This document shows positions 55,174-63,476 of a stretch of 64,000 bases of DNA, piece after piece. The position numbers and the translations under genes were made by a program. The DNA lies in contig QHBW01000093.1 in NCBI GenBank assembly GCA_003244205.1, positions 1-64,000 of the forward strand, written 5' to 3'. This DNA comes from Solirubrobacterales bacterium. GTDB taxonomy: Bacteria > Actinomycetota > Thermoleophilia > Solirubrobacterales > Solirubrobacteraceae. The notes below the pieces were generated by a model that was given only the letters and a program-made list of their open reading frames with translations, did no database searches and had not been told where the DNA came from. Numbering within the stretch: the first letter of the stretch is position 1; each line of letters begins with the position of its first letter.

Positions 55174-55965
55174 TCAGCGCTTGATGCGCTGAGCCGCGGC
55201 AAAGCGCCGCGCAAGGTCCTCGGAGCCCATCCGGCGCGCTACGCGGTTGGCCGTGGCGGGGGCCATTCCCCCGAACTTGGCTCCGAGGCGCATGCTCAGG
55301 GGTGCGACATCGATCTCGGCGGGGCCGCGCTCGATCGCCCGCAGGACCGCGGCGGCGACGTCCTCGGGCGCGCGCGTCCCTACCCCGCGTGGAAGGGCGA
55401 CGCCGGCATCGGCGAACATTCCCGCGCCGCGGATGAATCCAGGGAAGATCGAGGACACGCTGACTCCGCTGCCGCGCAGGTCCTCGCGCAGCGCCAGCGC
55501 AAAGCCGCGCAGGCCGAACTTCGTCGCCGAATAGAGCGCCTGTCCCGGCGTCGTCGCCTTGCCCGCAATCGAGGATACGAACACCAGCGCGCCGCGACGG
55601 CGAGCAATCATTCCCGGCATCACGGCCCGCACCAGCTGAATCGGGGCGCGCAGGTTGACGTCGAGCGCACGATCGACCTGCTCGGGCGTGTAGTCGTCGA
55701 GCACGCCGCTCGCCGGCAGCGCGGCGTTGGCCACCAACACGTCGACATCTCCGGCCCACTCGGCCAGCGCAGCAGGGGCTGCGCGCTCGGCGAGATCGAC
55801 TGCCAGTACGCGGGCGCTGAGCTCGTCGCCCAGCGGCTCCAGCACGTCGGCGCGCCGCCCGCTCAGCGCGAGCTCCGCGCCCGCGGCGGCGAGCGCGCGC
55901 GCAATTGCGTGGCCCAGCCCGCCGCTCGCCCCGGTCAGCAGGACACTGCGCTCGGTGGCCTTCAA
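55174..55965 (-). CDS. Short-chain dehydrogenase/reductase
   Basis: 263 residues, classical SDR. NAD(P) motif LLTGASGGLGHAIARALA, NAAL, catalytic Ser in VFVSSIAGKA and YSATK (Tyr-x3-Lys). Substrate unknown; the C-terminal extension is basic. Start overlaps the stop of the FIST gene by 4 bp (ATGA), so the two are co-transcribed. Confidence 0.88.
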   Translation of the reverse strand: MKATERSVLLTGASGGLGHAIARALAAAGAELALSGRRADVLEPLGDELSARVLAVDLAERAAPAALAEWAGDVDVLVANAALPASGVLDDYTPEQVDRALDVNLRAPIQLVRAVMPGMIARRRGALVFVSSIAGKATTPGQALYSATKFGLRGFALALREDLRGSGVSVSSIFPGFIRGAGMFADAGVALPRGVGTRAPEDVAAAVLRAIERGPAEIDVAPLSMRLGAKFGGMAPATANRVARRMGSEDLARRFAAAQRIKR

Positions 55966-57125
55966 GGCGCGAACACCGCCACGGTTGCCGTGTAGCCGTG
56001 CAGGAAGCTCTCACCGCCGACGGGCCCAATCTCCCCGGCCGCGAAGAAGCCTGCTGCCGGAGCGCCGTGAAGCTCATGCTCCAGCAGCGAGACATCGTGA
56101 TGCTGGCTGGCGAACATCGCCCGGCCGCGGCCGTTGCAGGAGAAGAGGATCGCCCCCGCCGAGCGCTCCTCCCCCAAGGCGACGGCGCGTAGAGCCAGAG
56201 CTTCGCGGAGGTCGCTGTGGGCGGAGTCTGCGTCACGCGCGTGCAGGCGTACGATCTGCCCCGCTCGAACAGGAGCACCCACGGCCACTGCACCGCTGTC
56301 AGGATCGGCACCGGCCAGCGTCCGCACGAGGAAGTCACCTTGGGCGTCGCCGGCGCGATCGAGATCGATCACGATGCCAATCAGCGGCGGACTTCCCATC
56401 AGCGCCCGATCTTCGGGATCGAGCTCCTCCACGGCCTCGCTCAGCGCCACTAGCGCGGGACGGCCGGCCAGTTGCTCGATGATCCCCTCGCGCGCGGTCG
56501 TGATGGTCAGCTCCGGGCCGATCGGAGTCGCGCCCTGAGAGACGCAGGGCAGGATCTCCACACCGGCAAAGCGCACGCCAACGGCACCGTCATCGACCAC
56601 AGTGTCCTTCAGGAACAGGGCGGCAGAGCCTTCGTGGGTGCGGGCGCTCGCGACGCCGCCGAGTACGGGGACGCCTGGAGCGCGCTCGGCTAGCGCGCCC
56701 AGCAGCGCTTCGGCGGGAAAGTTGAGCGGATCGGGGAGCAGCAGCGCCGCGCTCGCGCCATCGAGGTCCGGGATCCCTGCAAGCGTACAGCCACCGTCGT
56801 GCTCCTCGGTGGTGACGTGAAATGTGCTGGCCTCACCGTCGCCCAGAGCCGCGGCCCACACCGCCACGGCCGTCCCACCCTCGACCTCCTGGCCCGCCGC
56901 GAGGACTCCGCCAGCCCCGCAGCCCGCCAGCTCCGCGGGAGCGAGCGTTTCGACGACGCCCTCGAGCGTGGCCTCGGGCGCGGCGAGGTGATGGCCACTG
57001 GCGAACACCAGCGCGAGGTCAACGGTCTCGCCGGCGAGCGTGCCGCGGGCCGCCAGCGAGGCCTCGACAGCGGCCGCGCGCGCATCAATCCCCGTGGACA
57101 GGCCGCAGCCGATACGCACGCTCAT
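55962..57125 (-). CDS. FIST-domain sensor/ligand-binding protein
   Basis: 387 residues. N-terminal FIST_N (about 20-200) and FIST_C (about 225-370); marks: CGAGGVLAAGQEVEGG, GGVASARTHEGSAALFLKD, ILFSCNGRGRAMF and GFFAAGEIGPVGGESFLHGY, the last being characteristic. FIST domains bind small ligands such as amino acids in signalling proteins; here it stands without an output domain. ATG 57125 follows a TATCGT -10 by 7 bases. Divergent from miaA with only 21 bp between. Confidence 0.88.
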   Translation of the reverse strand: MSVRIGCGLSTGIDARAAAVEASLAARGTLAGETVDLALVFASGHHLAAPEATLEGVVETLAPAELAGCGAGGVLAAGQEVEGGTAVAVWAAALGDGEASTFHVTTEEHDGGCTLAGIPDLDGASAALLLPDPLNFPAEALLGALAERAPGVPVLGGVASARTHEGSAALFLKDTVVDDGAVGVRFAGVEILPCVSQGATPIGPELTITTAREGIIEQLAGRPALVALSEAVEELDPEDRALMGSPPLIGIVIDLDRAGDAQGDFLVRTLAGADPDSGAVAVGAPVRAGQIVRLHARDADSAHSDLREALALRAVALGEERSAGAILFSCNGRGRAMFASQHHDVSLLEHELHGAPAAGFFAAGEIGPVGGESFLHGYTATVAVFAP

Positions 57126-57132
57126 GACGCCG

Positions 57133-57138
57133 ACGATA
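57133..57138 (-). promoter_or_regulatory. -10 element of the FIST-SDR operon, overlapping the miaA -10
   Basis: On the minus strand TATCGT lies 7 bases before the ATG at 57125. It shares four bases with the miaA GATACT hexamer on the other strand. Confidence 0.45.
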
Positions 57139-57140
57139 CT
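57135..57140 (+). promoter_or_regulatory. -10 element of miaA, leaderless type
   Basis: GATACT, 6 bases before the miaA ATG at 57147. The -35 position falls inside the FIST coding sequence and shows no clear hexamer. Confidence 0.45.
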
Positions 57141-57146
57141 CCCGCC

Positions 57147-58100
57147 ATGAAGAGCGGCGCGGTGGTGGCCCTGTTCGGACCGACCGCCGTCGGCAAGACA
57201 GCGATCGCGGTCGCGCTCGCGCAGCGCTTGCGCGAGCGCGGTGAGTCGCCTGTGGCGATCTCCGCCGACGCCCTGCAGGTCTACGCTGGCTTGGAGCTGC
57301 TGACGGGCGCAGCGAGCCGCGCCGAGCGAGCCCGGCTGGAGCACCGGTTGGTCGGCTTCCTCCCGGTTGACGCGCGCTTCAGTGTGGCGGAGTACGCCGA
57401 GCTCGCACATGCGGAGATCGACAGCCTGCTCGAGCACGGCCAGCGCCCGCTGGTCGTGGGGGGGACCGGGCTGTACCTGCGCGCGGCGCTGAGCGAGCTC
57501 GACCTCCGCCCGCCCCCGCCCGACGGCGTCCGTGAGCGCTGGCAGGCCCAGCTCGCACGCTCGGGCGCCGGAGCCCTGCACAGCGAGCTCGCTCGGCGCG
57601 CTCCGTGGGCCGCCACGACGATCGATCCCAACGACCGTCGCCGCGTCGTGCGGGCGCTCGAACTGCTGGACTCCGGCCAGCTCGAGCCCCCGACTGGGCC
57701 ATCCCAGCTATGGACGGCAGATACCCGACATCCGACGCTGCTCGTGGCGCTGACGATGGATCGCGCGGCGCTCGGACAGCGCATTGATGCACGCGTCGAT
57801 GCGATCGTCGCCGCGGGTGCCGTCGAGGAGGTGCGCCGCGCCCACGCTGGCGGGGCTTCCGCCACCGCGCGCCAGGCACTCGGCTTTGCTGAGCTGCTCG
57901 CCGGTGACGTCGACGCCCTCAAGCGCCGGACACGCACCTTTGCGCGGCGCCAGGTCACCTGGATGCGCAAGCTCGCCGGCGCCCACGAGCTCGACGTCAC
58001 CCAGCGCATGCCCGAGCAGGCCGCGAGCGCCGTCGTTGGGCTGCTCGATCGCCTGGAGGACCGCGGGGGCAAGCCCGGGCAGCTCTCGCTGGATCCCTAG
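57147..58100 (+). CDS. miaA: tRNA dimethylallyltransferase
   Basis: 317 residues. Adds the dimethylallyl group to A37 of tRNAs reading UNN codons; its product is the substrate of MiaB upstream. P-loop ALFGPTAVGKTAIAVALA, SADALQVYAGL with catalytic Asp, PLVVGGTGLYLRAAL, and the C-terminal KRRTRTFARRQVTWMRK. ATG 57147 is the first start after the -10. dapF follows after 52 bp with its own hexamer. Confidence 0.95.
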   Translation: MKSGAVVALFGPTAVGKTAIAVALAQRLRERGESPVAISADALQVYAGLELLTGAASRAERARLEHRLVGFLPVDARFSVAEYAELAHAEIDSLLEHGQRPLVVGGTGLYLRAALSELDLRPPPPDGVRERWQAQLARSGAGALHSELARRAPWAATTIDPNDRRRVVRALELLDSGQLEPPTGPSQLWTADTRHPTLLVALTMDRAALGQRIDARVDAIVAAGAVEEVRRAHAGGASATARQALGFAELLAGDVDALKRRTRTFARRQVTWMRKLAGAHELDVTQRMPEQAASAVVGLLDRLEDRGGKPGQLSLDP

Positions 58101-58138
58101 CCGCAGGGCAGCGGCGCCGATTGCCTGCCCCCGCGCAC

Positions 58139-58144
58139 TACCCT
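58139..58144 (+). promoter_or_regulatory. -10 element of dapF, leaderless type
   Basis: TACCCT, 8 bases before the GTG at 58153. Same hexamer as before miaB. No clear -35. Confidence 0.4.
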
Positions 58145-58152
58145 CCCGCCCC

Positions 58153-59001
58153 GTGCGCTTTGAGAAGTGGCAGGCCCTTGGCAACGACTACGTGATCATC
58201 GAAGCGGCTGTCCTGCCGTTCGAGCTCACTGCAGGCCGCGTGCGCGGGCTCTGCGCCGAACACACCGGCGTAGGGGGAGACGGAGTCCTCCTGCTCTCTG
58301 GGCCCGACGACCCCGGTTGCGTGGCGCGGCTGCGGATCTTCAATCCCGACGGCTCTGAAGCCGAGTTGTCGGGCAATGGCGCACGCGAGGCGGTCCTCTA
58401 CCTGCGCCAGGCGGGTTGGACCGACGCCACAACCTTCTCGCTGCAGACCTCCGTTGGCGAGGTTCGCGCGACGATCCTCGACGAGCGTACGTGCAGGCTG
58501 GACATGGGCGCCGCCAAGCTGCGCTCGAGCGCCTACCCTGCCGGCCCGCCGCGGGGCGAGGGCGAACTCCAATCTGGGGGGCGCCGCTGGAGCTTCCAGC
58601 ACGTCTCGATCGGAAACCCGCAGTGCGCGATCTTCGTCGCTGAGGATGAGCTCGACCAGCTGCGACTAAGCGAGCTGGGACCCGAGATCGAGCGCCACGC
58701 GCTGTTCCCATCGCGCACGAACGTGTCGTTCTCGGCCGTGCTTGCGCCCGACAGCTTGCGCACGCGAATCTTCGAGCGTGGCGTGGGGGAGACGATGGCG
58801 TCGGGCACCGGAGCCTGTGGCGCCGCCGTCGCTCACGTCCTCCGAGGTGGCACGAGCCCAGTCAGCGTGAGGCTGGACGGGGGGGAGCTGCTCGTCGACG
58901 TGGGCGAGAACCTGCATGTCGATCTCACCGGGTGGGCGGTGCCGGTCTTCGCCGGCGAGCTCGCCAAACCGCTGATCGAGGAGCTGCATGCGACCGAGTA
59001 A
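58153..59001 (+). CDS. dapF: Diaminopimelate epimerase-like protein with both catalytic Cys replaced by Ser
   Basis: 282 residues with the full two-domain DapF fold: FEKWQALGNDYVIIE, the first active-site loop ELSGNGAREAV, HVSIGNPQCAIF, and the second loop GVGETMASGTGACGA. In DapF the two bases are Cys73 (CGNG) and Cys217 (CGTG). Here exactly residues 73 and 217 are Ser (codons TCG at 58369 and 58801). It should turn LL-DAP into meso-DAP, but Ser is a poor acid/base, so activity is uncertain. GTG start chosen by the FEKW start; it overlaps the aminotransferase gene by 14 bp. Confidence 0.87.
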   Translation: MRFEKWQALGNDYVIIEAAVLPFELTAGRVRGLCAEHTGVGGDGVLLLSGPDDPGCVARLRIFNPDGSEAELSGNGAREAVLYLRQAGWTDATTFSLQTSVGEVRATILDERTCRLDMGAAKLRSSAYPAGPPRGEGELQSGGRRWSFQHVSIGNPQCAIFVAEDELDQLRLSELGPEIERHALFPSRTNVSFSAVLAPDSLRTRIFERGVGETMASGTGACGAAVAHVLRGGTSPVSVRLDGGELLVDVGENLHVDLTGWAVPVFAGELAKPLIEELHATE

Positions 59002-60154
59002 GCGCCTGGAGCGAATCCCGCCGTACCTGTTCGCCGAGCTGGAGCGCAAGGTGGCGGCCAAGCGCGCCACCGGCGTGGACGTGATCTCGCTCGGCATCGG
59101 CGATCCAGACCGGCCGACTTACGAGCCGGTGGTGGCTGCGGCGCAGCGTGCCGTCGCCGACCCCGCGACCCATCGCTATCCGTCCAATCGCGGACGCGGC
59201 GAGTTTCGCCGCGCGGTAGCCGCCTTCTACGCGCGCCGTTTCGGCGTCGAGCTGGACTGCGATCACGAGATCATCCCGGCGATCGGCGCCAAGGAGTGCA
59301 TCTTCAACATGAACCTGGCCTTCCTCGACCCTGGCAATGTCGCCCTCGCCACCGATCCCGGCTATCCCGTCTACACCGCCGGACCACTGCTGGCCGGGGC
59401 CGAGCCGCATGGGATGGCGCTCGAGCCCGAGCGCGGCTTCATCCCGGACCTCGACGCCATTCCCGGCGACGCAAGGCAGCGAGCTCGGCTGATGTTCCTC
59501 AACTACCCCAACAACCCGACGGGTGCGGTCGTCCCCGACGGCTTCTTCGCGGACGTGATCGATTTCGCGCGCGCCAACGACATTCTCGTGGTGCACGACA
59601 ATGCCTACTCGGAGACCACCTACGACGGCTATCGCGCTCCGTCCTTTCTCGCCGAGGACGGGGCCCGCGATGTCGGCGTCGAGCTCTTCTCGCTCTCGAA
59701 GGGCTACAACATGACCGGCTGGCGCTGCGCCGCCCTCGTCGGCAACGCCGAGGCGATCGAGACTTACTGGCGCCTGAAGACGAACGTCGACTCCGGGCTC
59801 TTCGACGCCGTCCAACTCGCCGGGGCGGCGGCTTTGGCCCCCGAGGTCGATCTGCTCGTCGCTGCCCAGAACGCGATCTACGCACGCCGCCGCGACCTGG
59901 TCTGCGATGCCCTGCGGGCGGCGGGGGTGGACGTCACGCCCCCCCGCGGCACGATCTACGTGTGGGCGCCGATACCAGCCCGTTTCGCCACAGCCGCAGA
60001 GTACTGCGAGCACGTGCTCGAGCAGGCCGCTGTAGCGATCTCCCCGGGGGGAGCCTACGGTCCCAGCGGAGAGGGCTACTTCCGCATCTCGCTGACAACG
60101 CCCGACGATCGCCTGGTCGAAGCGGTCGAGCGGCTGCGCACGCTCGGCGGCTGA
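58988..60154 (+). CDS. dapL: LL-diaminopimelate aminotransferase-like enzyme
   Basis: 388 residues, fold-type I PLP aminotransferase. The start RLERIPPYLFAELERKVAAK with VDVISLGIGDPDRPT is typical of the DapL/class Ib group; PLP Lys in SLSKGYNMTGWR; NYPNNPTGAV and the C-terminal Arg in YFRISLTTPDDR. DapL converts tetrahydrodipicolinate to LL-DAP in one step, bypassing DapD, DapC and DapE. Overlap with dapF supports that role, but related enzymes use aspartate or alanine, so I give the symbol tentatively. Confidence 0.75.
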   Translation: MRPSKRLERIPPYLFAELERKVAAKRATGVDVISLGIGDPDRPTYEPVVAAAQRAVADPATHRYPSNRGRGEFRRAVAAFYARRFGVELDCDHEIIPAIGAKECIFNMNLAFLDPGNVALATDPGYPVYTAGPLLAGAEPHGMALEPERGFIPDLDAIPGDARQRARLMFLNYPNNPTGAVVPDGFFADVIDFARANDILVVHDNAYSETTYDGYRAPSFLAEDGARDVGVELFSLSKGYNMTGWRCAALVGNAEAIETYWRLKTNVDSGLFDAVQLAGAAALAPEVDLLVAAQNAIYARRRDLVCDALRAAGVDVTPPRGTIYVWAPIPARFATAAEYCEHVLEQAAVAISPGGAYGPSGEGYFRISLTTPDDRLVEAVERLRTLGG

Positions 60155-60187
60155 AGTCCAACGCGGGCGATCCCGGCGGGCCGAGCC

Positions 60188-60193
60188 TAGACT
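60188..60193 (+). promoter_or_regulatory. -10 element of hflX, leaderless type
   Basis: TAGACT, 8 bases before the hflX ATG at 60202. Same hexamer and spacing as before mihF. No clear -35. Confidence 0.5.
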
Positions 60194-60201
60194 GGCAGTG
60201 A

Positions 60202-61602
60202 ATGCAGCGCAGCCGCCACGGACGTAGCGAGCAGTCACGCCTGGCTGCGGGCATCGATGGCGGCGGTCGCGCCGCCCAGCGCGCGCTGTGCGTCGCGGTG
60301 ACGACCTCCCGCGAGGACTTCGCCGAGCTCTCAGAGCTGCTGCGTACAGCCGGCGTCGCGGTTGCGGGCGAGCTTGTCCAGCAGCGCGAGCAACCCCACC
60401 CCAACAGCTACCTGGGTCGCGGCAAGCTGGAGGAGCTCAAGCTCGCGATCGATCGCCAGGATGCCAACCTGGTCGCCTGCGACGACGAGCTCACGCCCCG
60501 CCAGGAGCGCAATCTGGAGGCGGCGTTGGGTGTCCCCGTAATCGACCGCCCGGCGATCATCCTCGACATCTTCGCCAGCCACGCCAACTCGGCCGAGGGC
60601 AAGCTCCAAGTGGAGCTTGCCCAGCTCGAATACAACCTCGCGCGGATGCGCGGGTTGTGGACACATCTCGAGCGACTCGGCGGCGGGATCGGCACGCGCG
60701 GACCGGGGGAGACGCAGATCGAGACCGACCGCCGACTCGCCCGCGACCGCATCGCGGCGCTGCGCCGACGGCTGGCCCGCGTGCGTTCATCGCGCTCGAT
60801 CATGCGCCGCGAGCGCGAGCGCGCCGCGTTGCCCGAGATCGCGCTTGCCGGCTATACGAACGCCGGCAAGTCGACGCTGCTCAATGCTCTCACCGGGGCT
60901 GCGGTCGGTGTACGCGATCGCCTCTTTCACACGCTCGATCCGAGCACCCGCACGCTGATGCACGATGGGCGTACGTTCTTGCTCACGGACACAGTCGGAT
61001 TCATTCGCAAGCTTCCCCACCAGCTGGTGGACGCGTTCGCCGCCACGCTCGAGGAGACCAGGAGAGCGGACCTGCTCCTGCATGTGGCAGACGCCAGTGC
61101 CGACGCGGAGACGCTCGCAGAGATGCTGAGCGCAGTCGACGCGGTGCTCGACGAGATTGGGGCAGGCGAGCAGCCGCGGCTGCTGGTGCTCAACAAGGTG
61201 GACGCGATCGATGACGAGCGCCGCGAGGAGCTCGGCCTGCGTCACCCCGACGCGATCTTCGTCTCGGCGCTCAACGGTGAGGGCCTCGACCTCGTGCGCG
61301 CGCGGATCGCCACCGCCTTGCGCGACGGGTTGCGCAGCGTTGAGCTGCTCGTCCCCTACTCCGAGGGGGCCCGCGTGTCTGAGCTGCATGCGATCGACTC
61401 TGCTCTGCAGCGCCGTGACACTCCGGACGGGGTGCTCGTTCGCGCGCGGCTGCCCGCGCCCGCGCTCGAGCGTTACGCCTGCTTCCTCTCGGCTGGGCCA
61501 TCCAACGGAGCTCAGCGGCCGGAGGAGCCGAACCCGTCGGCGCCGCGGTCATCCGGCGACGGCAACAGCGCCTCGACCACCGTCGGCTCCAGCGGCCAGT
61601 AG
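60202..61602 (+). CDS. hflX: GTPase HflX
   Basis: 466 residues. Ribosome-splitting GTPase of the Obg-HflX family. N-terminal domain with NSYLGRGKLEELKLAI and IDRPAIILDIFASHANSAEG, Gly-rich linker GGIGTRGPGETQIETDRR, G-domain motifs GYTNAGKST, DTVGFIRKLPHQLV and NKVD. The last 35 residues or so (Pro/Ser-rich) are not conserved and are encoded antisense to the end of dut. Follows the usual miaA-dapF-hflX order. Confidence 0.94.
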   Translation: MQRSRHGRSEQSRLAAGIDGGGRAAQRALCVAVTTSREDFAELSELLRTAGVAVAGELVQQREQPHPNSYLGRGKLEELKLAIDRQDANLVACDDELTPRQERNLEAALGVPVIDRPAIILDIFASHANSAEGKLQVELAQLEYNLARMRGLWTHLERLGGGIGTRGPGETQIETDRRLARDRIAALRRRLARVRSSRSIMRRERERAALPEIALAGYTNAGKSTLLNALTGAAVGVRDRLFHTLDPSTRTLMHDGRTFLLTDTVGFIRKLPHQLVDAFAATLEETRRADLLLHVADASADAETLAEMLSAVDAVLDEIGAGEQPRLLVLNKVDAIDDERREELGLRHPDAIFVSALNGEGLDLVRARIATALRDGLRSVELLVPYSEGARVSELHAIDSALQRRDTPDGVLVRARLPAPALERYACFLSAGPSNGAQRPEEPNPSAPRSSGDGNSASTTVGSSGQ

Positions 61603-61976
61603 GGCACCACCAGCAGCTGGGCGATCCGGTCGCCGGGCTGCACCGAGAAGGGCTCCTGGCCCGCGTTGTGAAGGATCACGCGACACTCGCCCCGGTAGTT
61701 GGGGTCGATCAGGCCAGGGGCGTTGAGCGTGGTGATGCCGTGGCGCGCAGCGAGCCCCGAGCGCGGTAGCACCAGGCCCGCAAGGCCAGGGGGTATCGCG
61801 AGGGCGATGCCCGTGCCGACCACCTGCCGCTCCCCTGGCTGCAGTGTCGCTGCCTCCACGCTGACGAGATCGAGCCCAGCGTCGCCGCGGCGGCCTCGGC
61901 GAGGGGGCTGGGCCCCCGGGTGCAGCAGGACCACCTGGAGCTGCTCGCCTGGCGGAGTGATCCTGGCCTGTGTCAC
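61512..61976 (-). CDS. dut: dUTP diphosphatase
   Basis: 154 residues. Hydrolyses dUTP to dUMP, keeping uracil out of DNA. The five trimeric dUTPase motifs are readable: DAGLDLVS, PRSGLAARHGI, NAPGLIDPNYRGE, GDRIAQLLV, and the C-terminal arm DDRGADGFGSSGR. GTG start 2 bp after gatD. Its last 91 bp overlap the 3' end of hflX on the other strand, so the essential motif 5 is part of the overlap. Confidence 0.93.
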   Translation of the reverse strand: MTQARITPPGEQLQVVLLHPGAQPPRRGRRGDAGLDLVSVEAATLQPGERQVVGTGIALAIPPGLAGLVLPRSGLAARHGITTLNAPGLIDPNYRGECRVILHNAGQEPFSVQPGDRIAQLLVVPYWPLEPTVVEALLPSPDDRGADGFGSSGR

Positions 61977-61978
61977 GC

Positions 61979-62728
61979 TCAGCGCTCCGCGATCCCAGCC
62001 GCGCGGCGCGCGGCGGCGTGGGCCGCATCCTCGAGCGCGTCATCCAGTGGCCCGAGCTCGGCTACGCCAGTATCGAGCGCCGCGGCGATCAGCCAATCGG
62101 CGAACCATGCGTTCTTTGGCAGCAGCGGTCCGTGCAGGTAGGTGCCGATGACTCCGCCCCGTCGCACTCCCTCGGCGGCGGATCTGCCGTCGTTGCCGTG
62201 TCCGCGCAGCACGCGCCCGAGAGGGTGCTCGTCTGCTCCCAGACGAGTGCGCCCAGCGTGGTTCTCAAAGCCGGCGAGCACGCGCTTGGGACCGTCGTCC
62301 AGGTCGACCTCGATCGCGACGTTGCCGATCAGCCGCGGCCCCTCGACCCGCACGGTCTCGAGATCGACGAGGCCGGCGCCTGGCAGCCAGGCATCCTCGA
62401 GCTGGTAGCCATGGCCGAGCAGCTGGTAACCGCCGCACACCCCGAGCACGAGGGCCCCTCGAGCAGCCGCAGCGTGGAGCGCCGGAGCCTTGTGCTCGAC
62501 AAGGTCCGCGGCGCACAAGCGCTGGTCGGCGTCCTGACCGCCGCCGATGTAATAGAGGTCGTGGGCATCGGCATCGAGTCGGTCTCCGAGGGTGGCGTTG
62601 GCAAGCTCGAAACCGATCCCGCGCCAGCGGCAGCGACGCTCCAGCAGCAGCAGGTTGCCGCGATCCGCGTAGATGTTCATCAGCTCGCCATAGAGCGCAC
62701 AGACGCGCAGCGTGGGGTTTTCAGCCAT
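61979..62728 (-). CDS. gatD: Lipid II isoglutaminyl synthase, glutaminase subunit
   Basis: 249 residues, class I glutaminase-like amidotransferase of the GatD/CobQ group. Catalytic Cys in LVLGVCGGYQLLGHGYQ and His in GVIGTYLHGPLLPKN; N-terminal ALYGELMNIYADRGNLLLLE is diagnostic for GatD. It hydrolyses glutamine and gives ammonia to MurT, which amidates the D-Glu of lipid II. ATG 62728, 8 bp inside the methyltransferase gene. Confidence 0.92.
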   Translation of the reverse strand: MAENPTLRVCALYGELMNIYADRGNLLLLERRCRWRGIGFELANATLGDRLDADAHDLYYIGGGQDADQRLCAADLVEHKAPALHAAAARGALVLGVCGGYQLLGHGYQLEDAWLPGAGLVDLETVRVEGPRLIGNVAIEVDLDDGPKRVLAGFENHAGRTRLGADEHPLGRVLRGHGNDGRSAAEGVRRGGVIGTYLHGPLLPKNAWFADWLIAAALDTGVAELGPLDDALEDAAHAAARRAAGIAER

Positions 62729-63476
62729 GCCACATAACGACCGTCGAGGAGACGTGCTCGCTCGTCGATGCGATCTCGCGGTGGGCAAGCCCGCGCAGAC
62801 CCGCGCGCTCGCCCTCGGCGCGGAGATCGTCGGGCTTCACGCGGTCGAGCGCGACGGCGTCGAGCTCCTCGTATGCGCCACCGCTGGGCGTGAGCGCGCG
62901 ACGCCGACGCTCGAGCTCAATCGCATGCACCGAAATGCGGATGGCCGTCGGCTGGCTCTCGAAGACGGTGCCGTGGCGCTCGTGCACGTCCGCAGGTGGG
63001 AGCGCTCCGCCGTCCGCGGCAGCGAAGCCCGGCAGCTCGTCCACGATCGCGGTCGCAAGTACTCCGCCCGCGCTCAGGTGGCGACGAGCGCAGCGCAGGA
63101 AGCGGCGGCGACCGCCCGGTCCACCCAGCAGTTGGACGGTCTGCATCGGCACGACGATCAGCGCGAAGCGGCGCTGCAAGTGGAAGTCGCGCGCGTCGGC
63201 GAGCACCGGCGACACTGCTGGGTGTCGCGAGGCCAGCTCTGCCAGGAGCACCGGATCGATCTCGAGCGCGACGACGTCGTGGCGCGCTGCGGCCAAACAC
63301 CCGCTGACGCGACCGGTTCCGGCGCCGATCTCCAGCACGGGCCCCTCCGTGGCAGCCGCGAGCCCCAGCCAGAGGTCGAGATCGGCGTCATAGCGGCCGC
63401 ACTCGAGCTCGTGCCAGGTCACGGCCTCGGAGGGAGCGCTGTGATCGGAGGTAGTCAGCCACGTGCTCCTGCTCAT
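62721..63476 (-). CDS. Class I SAM-dependent methyltransferase
   Basis: 251 residues. Motif I VLEIGAGTGRVSGCLA, motif II-like acidic VALEIDPVLL, and the region DARDFHLQRRFALIVVPMQT are clear; substrate unknown. It lies between murT and gatD with overlaps on both sides (4 and 8 bp), so it is co-translated with the lipid II amidation genes. A cell-wall precursor or lipid is a possible substrate, by context only. Confidence 0.85.
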   Translation of the reverse strand: MSRSTWLTTSDHSAPSEAVTWHELECGRYDADLDLWLGLAAATEGPVLEIGAGTGRVSGCLAAARHDVVALEIDPVLLAELASRHPAVSPVLADARDFHLQRRFALIVVPMQTVQLLGGPGGRRRFLRCARRHLSAGGVLATAIVDELPGFAAADGGALPPADVHERHGTVFESQPTAIRISVHAIELERRRRALTPSGGAYEELDAVALDRVKPDDLRAEGERAGLRGLAHREIASTSEHVSSTVVMWHG

